64,000 bases of DNA from Limanda limanda (lineage: Eukaryota > Chordata > Actinopteri > Pleuronectiformes > Pleuronectidae): positions 20,475,523 through 20,539,522 of the forward strand of contig NC_083641.1 in NCBI RefSeq assembly GCF_963576545.1. Direction: 5' to 3'. The notes under the pieces were generated by a model. It was not told where the DNA came from. It did not search any database and was given only the letters and a program-made list of their open reading frames with translations. A program made the translations under genes and the position numbers. Positions 21,059-32,099 of the stretch are shown here, piece after piece; position 1 is the stretch's first letter; the number at the start of each line of letters is the position of its first letter.

Positions 21059-21630
21059 TCACTTACCTAAATGTGTTTTTTGAGGTTCGATGGAGAGTTT
21101 TGAAACGCCATTATTTCTGTCTCCTTTGGTAGACACAAGAGGCACTTCATTTCGATAGGATGTATCTTGTATCCCCACGAAGGCAAACATGTTCGCGAGA
21201 TACGGCCACGTGTGTGGTTGATTTGGTTCTTCTGCCGTGTCTTCAGCATCAGCGATAGATGAGGTGGATGAGGTAGCCATGGTGGTTTACTCCGGTGTAG
21301 TCGGGTTGACCGCTAACGGCTTATCTCCCGTGCCGCCCTCAGGTTATCCTCGCGAGACACCGTCGGTTCTCGCGCAAACACGCACAGTCCGGATAATCCA
21401 ATATCCCGATGAGAGACAATTATAATTATATTCGGATTTTAATTTGTAACGAGTAACGAGGTGTTCAATGAAAATGTAACAGAGTAAAAGTATATATTTT
21501 TTCTTTTAAATGTAGTGGAGTAAAAGTAGAAGTCCGGATGAATATAAATACTCAAGGAAAGTATAGATCCTCAAAAAAACTACTTAAGTACTGTAACAAA
21601 GTACTTCTACTCCGTTACTTTACACCACTG
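21059..21630 (-). mobile_element. Tol2-like hAT transposon, 5' end with transposase first exon relic
   Basis: On the minus strand the terminus CAGTGGTGTAAAGTAACGGA (21630 inward) closely resembles the Tol2/Ac-type hAT terminus. About 350 bp inside it an ATG at 21280 opens a frame beginning MATSSTSSIADAEDTAEEP and WPYLANMFAF. A BED zinc-finger half (CLLCLPKE ... SNLKKHI) follows but lies in another frame, so a one-base-class indel has broken it. A GT splice donor (GTAAGT) follows at about 21067. The left end of the element is not identifiable. Confidence 0.7.
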
Positions 21631-21632
21631 CT

Positions 21633-22960
21633 GAGTTGTTTGTAGTCCGCTACATATGTGTCTTTTCTGAGTTGACGTTAATCTCGGAACCAAATCAGCA
21701 AAGGGGCGAAAGGTGAGATTCACAACATATGCATCAAGAAACTTAAAACTGATTCTTTTTCATGTACTAAGAAAGTTTAGGTCTAAAATAACATGAGAGT
21801 TCAGTGGATAAAGATATTTTTATAGTGTAAACTACAAATGTATTGGATTTGCGTGTCTTACAGTTAATACGCAATTTGTGAGTCGTTAATGGAGATTCAT
21901 GTGGTTGAACTCAACATGTTTAATGAAAAGTGTGACAGGTTTATGCAAACTGACTTATTGTAAGTTTCTATTTTCCCCCCGACTTGTCAACAGAGAATGG
22001 TTTTATTTTCCATTATTAAATGTTCAAAGTATACGTTCCCAACCGACTGTCCCTTCTTCAACCAGTAAAACAAGAATATTATATATTTCCACATGGAAAA
22101 TGGCTGTGTAGTTTCCTTTGTTCACTTTCTCTGCTGTCGGCTGATGAGTGACTATGACGCTGCAGTTGTCCTACACAGAGAACCTTTGCCCTGGGGCGAA
22201 AACCCAGCTGAGCTAAGGAGGATTTTGAATGTGACGAGGAAATCAACTCACTGTGAGATCCAACAAGAGAGGAAACATGAAATTGTGAAGGGATTTATTG
22301 ATATTTTGGTAAAGTTGGAAAAATACCTTCCACCATGGTTAACACAACAAACCTGAGAAAGGGGATTGGTTGACTGCTTCCATCTAGTGGTCATATCCAG
22401 AGCTGATCCACAGTTTTGCATTGTTGATGTTTTACTTAAATTTCCAGAATATAGGCCACGCTTTCTCATCCAGAACTCACCCTTCACACATGAATATATT
22501 TTTCTTCAAATAAACCAGATTATTGTCACTATGTAATAAGATTGGCCCATTTGAAACCTGAATGAAAACATCAACCTTTTTCCCTTCAATGCATAAACTG
22601 AAGGATCCCCTGTGGCTCGGGAGGTTGAGATGGGTTTGATTCCCGTCTCTCATCCCACACACGCCAAGGCGTCATTGGCCAAGACCATGTATGGTGGTGT
22701 ATCAATGATGTGTGATAGAGAAAGTATTGCACATGGAAGTACTGTATGAACGTGTGAGAGGGTGGATGACAAAACTGTACAGTGAAGCACTGTGAGTGGT
22801 TAATGGGAAAAGAAAAGTGCTATATATGAATACAGACCATTTACCAAATACAGACCATAAATATGAATCTGACCAAACATTTTGGCCTTTTGGTGGCACT
22901 GTTAGAACCCAAATGTAGAACAATTCTGCTGAAACCGGAGAAACCTGAGGAAATAAGCAA
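21633..22960 (+). pseudogene. OlfC pseudogene relic A (exon 1 tail, exon 4 piece, C-terminus)
   Basis: Three collinear receptor pieces survive. 21633-21711 encodes an exon-1 tail (VFSELTFISEPNQ) followed by a GT donor. About 22135-22245 matches exon 4 of the intact plus-strand genes (WGENPAELRRILNVTRKST versus [19 protein letters not shown]). About 22885-22950 encodes the TM7 end and tail (FGLLVALLEPKCRTILLKPE). Everything between is lost or unrecognisable, and a SINE sits in the middle. The same decayed layout recurs at 35474-36760. Confidence 0.8.
22600..22860 (+). repeat. tRNA-derived SINE
   Basis: GGGTTTGATTCCCGTCTC (about 22632-22649) is a pol III B-box-like segment. It is followed by the fish SINE body CACACACGCCAAGGCGTCA...GCCAAGACC and a tail with GTGCTATATATGAATACAGACC (shown in part). 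It is a retroposon, not a functional tRNA gene. A paralogous copy lies at 36369-36640. Confidence 0.65.
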
Positions 22961-23414
22961 TATTTTCTACAAATCTTATGTTACGTGAATAAAATGATCT
23001 TATGTTGTTGATTTAAATTTTAAATTTTTTTTAAGTTGCTGCTGATTATTTCTCATGTATTTGATAACATCACAGGCCAGGAGTTTGCAAACAATGTTAC
23101 AATAACACTTGAGGGCACTGTAACCAGTCTTTGTTTTTATTTAAATTACACCACATCTTATATACTATGATGTGCAATGTGTTTTTATGTTTTATAGTGA
23201 AGACGAAACTCTTTTTTTTGTTGCAAAACTTTTCAGTTTATTTCATATTTCCAGCACGAAATGTAAATTATTTGTAAAAAAAGAAAACAATCGATTTTAA
23301 AGAGGTTCACAAAATTACAATATATAAAAAAGCATGCAAATGTAAATATTCACACAAACTACGTGAAGCACTCTTGTGTGCTGCCATCATAAATATTCCC
23401 AGAGCTCAGATGTA

Positions 23415-26400
23415 CTAGGATTCATTCTTGTTCATCAAATGTTTCTTGGTGTTCTTTTCGGGCTTAAACAATATGATGTAACACTTTGGAGCAAATATAC
23501 ATAGAATTAATCCAAAGCTGGAGGCCAGTATGGCAAATATCTCCACAGCCACAGTGAATTTACCAGGAGAGCTGACGTAAGCTGGAATAAAAGTGATCCA
23601 GACGGCACAGAATATAAACATGCTGAACGTTATGAGCTTTGCCTCATTAAAATTATCAGGTAGCTTCCGAGCTAGGACGGCTAACACGAAGCAAAAGAAG
23701 GCCAACAGGCCTATGTACCCGAGCACAGCCCAGAACCCAATGGCTGAACCCAACGCACACTCCAGGATGATTCTGTCCTTGTATGTGGTCAGGTTTTTCA
23801 TTGGAAAAGGGGGACTGAGAACTAACCAAATAATACATATGAGAACTTGAATAAACGTGAAGGACACCACAGTCATTCTTTGCTGCGGAGGGCCGAACCA
23901 TTTCATGATGTTGCGACCTGGAAGTGTTGCTTTAAAGGCCATAAGCACCACTATAGTTTTCACAAGAACACAAGAGATGCAAAGAACGAAGGTGATGCCG
24001 AACGCCGTGTGTCGCAGCATGCAGGACCACTCGGAGGGCGCTCCCATGAAAGTTAGTGAACATAAGAAACACAGAGTCAGCGAGAAGAGCAGCAGGAAGC
24101 TCAGCTCGGAATTGTTTGCCCGGACGATCGGGGACGTCCTGTGTCGAAAGAATACGGCCGCTGTTATGATGGCGAGAAACGCGCCGCCAACAGAGAACGC
24201 AGCCAAGATGATTCCCAGGACCTCATGGATGGAGAGAAACTCTACAGGCTTAGGGACACACTTGTTTCTCTCTGTGTTGGGCCAGAACTCGTCAGAGCAG
24301 GGGAAGCAATCAGGTGAATCTGAAAAAAAAATTAAGAAAAACACTTTCAGCACCCTTATATTTGACGTTAACTTTATGTTATGAATATTAGGTGCTTGAC
24401 AGAGGTAACAAAAACCCGACAATTCGAAGTGTCCATGAATGAAATGTTAAAATAAGTGGGAGGTGGAAGAAATCAATAATGGTTTGAAAGAAAACCACAC
24501 CCAAATATAACAAGAAATAAAATATAAAAAATCTTCAATACTGTTTATTTATCAGTATAATATTGACAACTGATCAAATTTTGAAGAAATTAGAATCTTA
24601 GTTTCTTGAACAGATCATGTTCAAGAAACCAAGATTATTATGAGGCCAAAGTTATGAGGCCACCAATGACCTTGACATTTGAGCTTTGGCTCCCAAATCC
24701 AATCAGTACATCATTAAGTCCAAGTGAACGTTTGTGCTAAATGTTAAAGGATTCCCTAAAGCTATTCTTGAGATATATGTTGACAATAATGGGGCGTACA
24801 TTAAATATCCCCAAAACATAATGCTTCCTGCAGAGGCCCTTCGTCAGACCTGCTTTGTCCGAAATGTTACCTACAAGTCGGTGGGTGCATCAACTGGTGT
24901 TGAACATTCCTTGTGTTCTAATTTTACCTGTAGCATTGCTTATCTCTCCCTCAGGACATGGTACACAGTCATAGCAGCAGATGGGTTTCCTTCTCTGCAG
25001 CACTTTACGGGTTCCTGCAGGGCAGCTGTCCGTGCACACTGAAGCAGGCACCTGTCACACAGACACAAACAAACTCACACAGATATCACACTATAGCTAC
25101 ACAGCTGGTATAAGTGTTACCTTTTGGCTCCTCACCTGTGTGCCACCCTCCATCCACGTGAAGTTCCTGATGATGTGGAATTCCTGGCCGACCGGCAGCG
25201 ACGCATTGTAGTGCCCGACTGTCACCAATTCAATGCTGCCACTCGCTCTTCTTTGCCAGTTGACCAGCTCATATGTGGCCACCGGGTCTCCGTTGGCATC
25301 AAACGACACATCATAGCCGTTCTGGGAAAAACTGACTTTCTTCAGCTCAGTGAGAACCTGTGAAGATGAAATGAAAGAAGACAGGAAGTAAATAATGTAA
25401 AGTACATTTTCATATTGGTACATATGTGACGTATTTGTTTGGACCGACCTGTTTGGACTCTATCCTGGTGAGTTTGTCACACTGTCTTGTAGAGTTAATT
25501 TTCTGGCACACTGCGTTATGAATGGCATGAGCTATTGCATAAACGGCCTTGTACACCATGTTGGTGATGCGGAGCTGAGATGTGTCGGTGTACGGGCTCT
25601 GGAGCATCTGTAAGTCTCCAGTTCCATCACATAGACTCTCTCCTGTGGCTGCACCTAAAAACACAACGAGGAGGAGACTGTGCTTTTTTCTAATTATCAT
25701 TTACATTTATGAAAATATTAAGAAAAATGTCCTTGAAACTGACTTTACCTATATTAATATTTACAAAACAAAAACATGAATATGATATGATCATAGTATT
25801 TTGCTTTATTGTGCTTTTCCATTATAATTATATATCATTACAATTACTATTGCTATATCACTGCACATTATTATTAGTATGCAGCAGGTACACTGTCAGT
25901 ATCCTTTTAAATAACTTTATTATGTTCTTAATGTTCTCCATCTTTAAGTTTATGTTTCATCTATGATTATTTATCTTATTTGTCTTCTATTTTACACTTA
26001 TTTAACATCTATTTAATTATTACCTTGTACCTTATTATATTTTCAGCTTGCATATTTATACCTTATACATTTGAAATATTCTCTTAATTCAAATATTTTC
26101 ATCTCATATATTGAGTCATCTCATTTATTTTTCATGTATCTTTGATGTTAATTGTGTACCACAAATAAATAAACGTTGATTTCCATGCAGCTCCACAAAT
26201 TGTGACAATCAACCACACAACTGATCGTGTCACCTATGTTTTAAGAGGAAAAAATAAGTCAGCACAACTTCCTCACTCTTGTCCAGCCTGCAGTTGAATT
26301 CAGTCTCCCAGAACTCAGTCAGCACCGGGGACGCAGACACTTTGGTGGGGGGCAGATCCAGCAGGAAGTCCCTCAGGCCGGGGATGACAGCTTGCTGGAT

Positions 26401-28549
26401 GCCAATTCCGATGGCCCCGGCACAGAAGGAGAACCTCAGCAGCCGTGAGTCAGTCACCCAGGCCTCGCTTCCTAACCACTGACGAGGAGGAGAAGGCTCT
26501 CGGGACAGCTCCTCCAACAGGAACCTCATGTCTCCAGAGGCTGCGAAGGCCACAATAACTGTGGCTGTCGACCTGGAGAGATGATGTAATGCATAATGCA
26601 CACAGTTAATATGGATAAGGATTTTTTTAAACCAGCAAAATGAGAACTTCAGTGTTTTGAATGTACAGTTTCTCAATGGGTATTTGTATTCAGGCCTATA
26701 AGATCAATAAACAAAAAAAAACAAAGAGTCAGTTCTTATTCAGTACTATTTATTGCATTAGTTTGTATTTGTCACTATCTGAATAAATATCCTTCTAATC
26801 GTATATGTGACTGAATATATTTAGTAGGTTTAATGTGCAGAAGCTCAGTGTCAACACATCCTGTGGTGCAGAAACCTGCGGATCACTTCAGCCACTCTCT
26901 GGATCTTGCTGCGCGGGTTGTTGCGGTAGAAAGACTCGGAGTACTCCACGCAGATGCCCTCTCTGTGGGCTGCGTCCAGGAAAGACGCCATGCCATTGTT
27001 GCCATAGTCCGAATCTGAGCGCACAGCACCGATCCACGTCCAGCCAAAGTGTTTAACCAGTTTGGCCATTGCGTTGGCCTGGAACTGGTCACTGGGGATC
27101 GTCCTGAAGAAACTCGGGTACTGCTTCTTGTTGGAGAGGCAGGCGCACGTGGCAAAGTGGCTCACCTGGAGCAACACAGTGGGATTCTTCATCTCCAAAA
27201 ACACCCATGAATAACGCTGGTTTATGATGAATGAATTGAGTAGAAACACAAATAGATTTACTTGAGGGATGTTAAAGGGCCCCAGGATGCGCGACATGCT
27301 GATGGATGGCGTGGAGCCGGACTCGCCAACGATGGCCATCACCATTCCGGACTGGGAGCAGTTGTGGTCGTTGCCGAGGCTGAACTCTGGGTCCTGGCCG
27401 TTGGAGAGCTGGAAGGCCAGACGCAACGCTATCAGCACCGAGGCGCACGAGTCGTAGATGTGGTAACCGAGCGTGATGTCCGGCAGCAGGTTCGAGCTGT
27501 TATTTATCTCCTCGATGGCGAAGATCATGGCGCGTGAGACACGAAGCTCGCGCGAGTCGATGCTGCAAATGCACACATGTATGTAAGCATGTTATAGTTT
27601 ACATAGAATGAGATCACATGTTTAAAGGGGAGAGTCACTGGCCTAAGAATAATACTAATAATACGAACAGTACTACTACTAGTAATAGTTATAGTAATAA
27701 TCACAATTATCATCTTAGCCTATAACGGAAAAGTTACAGACTAATTGTACTAATCATACCACTACTAATGAAAATAGTACTACTAGTACTACTACTACAA
27801 CAACTTATAATAATAATAATTATCATAATAACTTGCTTTTACAAAGTACTTCACAGAGAGACCAAATCCAAAACAAGAAAATCGTACCTCATCACATATA
27901 ACATCATAATAGGAATAGCCCAATAATACTACTTCTACTACGAATACTATTACTAATAATAAAATAATATCTATAATTTATAGACATACCAGTCAAAAAT
28001 TCACAAAAGATGTAATGAAGGACAATGGTCAACTAATTTCACACAACTAATGACAACTAAATTCATATTTATTTGTTCTTATTCAGGGAAATATTAATAA
28101 AAACGATGTTGAAAACAACTGTTTTTATTTAAGAATCACAAATCATAATCTTTTCTGCTATAGCCACACATTTAGAATATAACAAATGTAACTTAATGTA
28201 AAAAATTAAAACAACAAGATTTTAAACACAATATACATATTTAAAAAATTCATGTCCCCACACGGTCCAACATCCTTTTATTCCCCACTTCTCCATGTTA
28301 TACAAACCTCCCTGTGCACCTCAGAGGCTCAGGCATCGTGGTGTAGTTATATCTCACTGTGTTCATGTAGTTGTGAATGGAGAAAACCCCCCCAACCAAA
28401 TAGTCCCCGTCCATTGAGAAGGAAGGTGGATGAGCCGTACCCTGCAGCTTACACTTGTTCCCAGCCCTGTTCAAACCAAGAGCAGAGTTCAGTTCAGACA
28501 AACCCAGAGCCCATACGAGGCAAACAAAGACAGCTGAGATCCCCATCAT
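23415..28549 (-). CDS. OlfC (V2R-like) olfactory receptor, intact, minus-strand gene 1
   Basis: Family C GPCR expected in the microvillar membrane of olfactory neurons, probably sensing amino acids. Eight coding exons join in frame to 861 aa: 28549-28308, 27562-27262, 27165-26876, 26572-26277, 25654-25449, 25357-25136, 25051-24928, 24319-23415, all with GT-AG introns. Residues 1-25 form a signal peptide. The venus-flytrap domain spans about 30-500 and keeps the amino-acid-binding signature of mGluR/CaSR relatives as S164, T187, D207 and Y235. The 124-bp seventh exon carries most of the cysteine-rich linker. The last exon holds all seven helices and the TM7 motif [14 protein letters not shown]. 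Start ATG 28549 lies ~45 bp below a TATA box. Splitting of the classical ~800-bp third exon into three is unusual. Subfamily is unresolved; public labels may say calcium-sensing receptor-like. Confidence 0.93.
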
Positions 28550-28592
28550 CCCCCAAGTGTGTGCATGTGGGCAATAAGTGTGTAATCACTGC

Positions 28593-28600
28593 TTTATATA
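28593..28600 (-). promoter_or_regulatory. TATA box of minus-strand OlfC gene 1
   Basis: TATATAAA on the minus strand, about 45 bp upstream of the ATG at 28549. The same box and spacing occur in the paralogue (42276-42283). Confidence 0.6.
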
Positions 28601-29609
28601 GCTTTCCAGACTAAAGATTCCCTCCTACTGTACATCATCTTACTGTACATCACAGAGAGGATGTCCTTGCTGTGTATTTTTCAGTTCCTTTGCCTTATGC
28701 ACTTTATAACCTACACTGAGTGCCTCTGTTTCTCTTCTACTCTTGTTAAATTACCATTTAAAACAAACAAGGCCCAACATTTCACACACTCGTGGTTACA
28801 GTCTTCTAAATGTCGGTTGAGAGCCAGGAATTATTCCCTGGAAAATTGGTGAAAATTTCCAAAACACGCTTAATCTCACATTATTAGAGTAGGTGGGTGG
28901 AAAAAAGGCTGGATTCACCACTTTCACCGGATCCACAACCAAATTGAGTATGTCCTTTTCTTGGCTCATGTCACATCATTCTACCAAGCTTAGTTTAAAC
29001 CTGTTGAATGTTTTTTTCATATAAGCTGCTAAAAAACAGACCAATGGACAGGGGCGAAAACATAACCTCCTCGGTGGAGGTAACTGAGCAACCACATAAT
29101 TATAACTAAAACCCAAAACAGAAACTAAATTAAAATATAGTATGATACATTCAACTCAAAACACAGTGATACAAACATTAATTAAAAGTAAATGAATACA
29201 TGGGGCCCACAGTTATAACAGTGTGTTTTCTGATCAAATGCAGAGATCTACGAAGGCTCAACCAAATCACAATGAGATGGAAGGTGGTAATTATTTTTTT
29301 AATTATTAAGAGTCATTAGTATTTTAAAGGAAACCACCCTTAAAATATGAGTTCACACTAGTAAATGTGCAATTGCTTACTTCAGCTTTTACGAATTCAA
29401 CAGACTGTAGAGTTGTACTTTTAATTTACGGATCACCGATTCCTCTCTACAAGGAGGTTTATTATAGAGAGAGAGAAAATAATCCCCATTCAGAAAAGCG
29501 TCTCAATTTCCTGAGTAGCACCTGATGCCTTTGCTTTGTTCTTGTCTTGGCAGTAAAGGGGCCATTTGCAGACAAATTTTTCTTCTTTCATGGCTTCTCA
29601 TTATTGATT
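28601..29609. other. intergenic DNA between OlfC gene 1 and the pseudogene at 29610
   Basis: 28601-28870 is shared with the upstream region of the paralogous gene (42284-42390). 28985-29609 matches the block 2350-4040 without its hAT insertion, and 29312-29319 is the empty GTCATTAG site. No gene or RNA was seen. Confidence 0.6.
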
Positions 29610-30727
29610 ATGTTCCCTTCCTCCCTTTTCTCATCTGAGTCTTCCTCTCACTCCTCATCCTGTAAGCTCAGGAGGCAGTTTGATCTGAATGGGATGCACA
29701 AGCCTGGTGAAGTGATTCTGGGTGGGTTGTTTGAAGTCCACTACACCTCCGTGTTCCCTGAGCTGACGTTCACCTCAGAGCCGACTCAGCTCAGCTGCCA
29801 GGGGCAGGTCTCACACTCCTGCAAAATTCAACAGTTTCATTATATCATATCAATATATATAACTTCACAGTGGTTAATTTAGTCTGTTTATGTGTTAGCA
29901 TTGACCCTCCAGGCTTCAGACGTGCCATGACCATGGCCTTTGCACTTAATTCATTCATTTTTTTGTGCTGTCATCCTGGGCATCTTCATCCATCACCGCA
30001 GCACCCCAATGGTGTGTGCAAATAATTCAGAACTCAGCTTCCTGCTCTTGGCTTCAATGAAGTTATGTTTCCTTTGCTCTTTGCTGTTCATCAGACGACC
30101 CAGAGCATGGACGTGCCAGCTGAGACAAGCAGCGTTTGGCATCAGCTGTGTGCTTTGTGTGACGTGTATCCTGGTTAAAACCATGGTGGTGCTGACGGTG
30201 TTCAAGGCCTCCAAGCCAGGAGGGAGAGCCACTCTGAAGTGGTTTTGCTCTGTGCAGCAGAGAGGGACAGTTCTGATTCTAACTTCTGTTCAAGCAGCGA
30301 TCTGCACTACCTGGCTTGTGTCTGCTTCACCAGCTCCTAATAAAAACACCCAGTACCACAATGACAAGATAGTGTATGAGTGTGTAGTCGGCTCCACGAT
30401 CGGCTTTGCAGTGTTGCTTGGCTACATTGGATTACTGGCTGTGCTCAGCTTCCTGTTAGCTTTTCTGGCGAGGAATCTTCCCGACAACTTCAACGAGGCC
30501 AAACTCATCACTTTCAGCATGTTGATCTTCTGCGCAGTGTGGGTGCCTTCATCCCTGCTTACGTCAACTCACCAGGCTAATACGCAGATGCGGTGGACGT
30601 ATTTGCAATCCTGGCCTCTAGTTTTGGCCTCTTGGTGGCGCTGTTTGGACCCAAATGTTACATCATCCTATTGAGACCAGAGAGGAACACAAAGAAAGCC
30701 ATCATGAGTCGAGGCCACACAGAGTGA
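29610..30727 (+). pseudogene. OlfC pseudogene with exon 2 fused to the last exon
   Basis: Exon 1 (29610-29803) encodes CKLRRQFDLNGMHKPGEVIL and GGLFEVHYTSVFPELTFTSE, but its donor reads GC where intact genes have GT. A stub of exon 2 (29899-29955, [15 protein letters not shown]) runs directly into the first helix of the last exon ([16 protein letters not shown], ~29966). Exons 3-8 and the start of the last exon are deleted. The helical domain is recognisable to TM6 ([18 protein letters not shown]), then has a 1-bp deletion at ~30542 and a stop (GGC TAA) at ~30573. The tail [17 protein letters not shown] matches the intact plus-strand genes, so it belongs to their lineage. Confidence 0.9.
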
Positions 30728-31059
30728 CAAAATTAACTCTTGAGATAAATCTGTGAAACAATCTGATGAACTCTGTGTTTCTTAATCCCACCAGGATTAT
30801 CAGATTAAACTACAACAATAAATATGTGTTTATTAAAAAGACTGACATGGTTGTATATTATTACATTTTAATATAGTGTTTTTTTCTTGAATTATATATT
30901 TGGTAATTCTCTGAGACAAGAACACTGTTGACAGTGATGCTTTGGGAAGAAACAAAGTAATTTTCAACTTTACTTTTGTCAGTAAGTACTTGTGCAACTA
31001 ACTAACAAAAAAAAATTACTTAAATTTCAGCAGGCCCGCTACTCATTACTTATGATTTA
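30728..31059. other. pseudogene 3' flank, no gene
   Basis: It resembles the 3' spacer of the plus-strand array (ACTGACATGGTTGTATATTA, ACACTGTTGACAGTGATGCT). After about 30960 it turns into AT-rich repeat debris. Confidence 0.5.
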
Positions 31060-32098
31060 AACCAACCGGAGACACAAGTGTCACTATCGCCACTATTGGT
31101 CACTCTGGGCCCCATGACCGATGAGGTCACCAAGCCAATATAAGACCAGGTCTCCCCTCTATTCGGTCTCTTTCCATGCATTACTGTACTTAAGTAGATT
31201 TTTTACATATCTGTACATTACTTGAGTATTTATTTTCCTGATGACCCTTACTCAATACATTTAAACACAAATTTCTGTACTTTCTACTTCTTATATCATT
31301 CACTCGCGTGCCCCCTGCTTCGGGAGATACGCAGGCCCGGCGGTTTGTTTGCTAATGGGGAGCAGCGCGACACCCTAAGCGTCCGGAGTTTGGTCGGGCT
31401 GCCTTGGTCGACCAGTAATGATGCCTCCTCAGGTTCACCTTCAGAAACTTTGTTACGAGTTTTACTTCGTCTAGATAGTCAAGTCTGAACGTCTTCTCTG
31501 TGCACCACCAGAGCCGTGACCAACTCTGGCAGGGCCAATCCGAGGACCTCACTAAACCATATTAAAGAAACGGACACATTTTGCACTTCACTAGAAATGT
31601 CAATTTGGAGGGCTGTTAGATTTTTTTTCATCACCAGTAGTGATGTGTGTAGAAAGGGCAGGGCCTTAATCAAAGCTAGCACATCCCCCATCCATTTATT
31701 CCCTTTAGAATTATCCAGGTGATGATACTTTTACTCAAGTATAGCTTTCAAGTATTTTATACACCACTGGTTTTAGTTTGGCTGTTTGCTTCAATTTTTG
31801 TGAAGAATTCATTTGATTGAACCTGCCTCTTGCTTCGCTCGTGAATTTGTGTCCACCTGCACCATACTCTGAACACATGAGCATTGATGTATTTTTTGCC
31901 TTAAGGTATTTTGATCTGTGAAAAGAGAGGAAATGAACAAATAAATGGTAAATGTTTTTAAACTGGTTGAAAAAACGTATTTCAGCAAAGCTGTTGTTAT
32001 TAGGTTATTTAATTGTGCCAAAATGTAACATTTAATGTGGCTTCTAAATGTGTATCTTCGGTCCTCCCTTCCTTTCCATCACTTCCTACAATGGGTGG
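31060..32098 (+). repeat. LTR-derived fragment block, copy of 16590-17621
   Basis: The promoter-like part GTCACCAAGCCAATATAAGA (31121-31145) and a later stretch (31420-32098) are collinear with 16590-17621. Between them, at about 31186-31420, lies Tol2-like sequence (TACTTAAGTAGATTTTT, TTACTTGAGTATTTATTTT). No gene is supported. Confidence 0.55.
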
Positions 32099-32099
32099 C

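Noticed and set aside
22632..22660. B-box-like tRNA sequence (and its copy near 36405)
   Set aside because: It belongs to a tRNA-derived SINE; the cloverleaf is not complete and a SINE body and tail follow.
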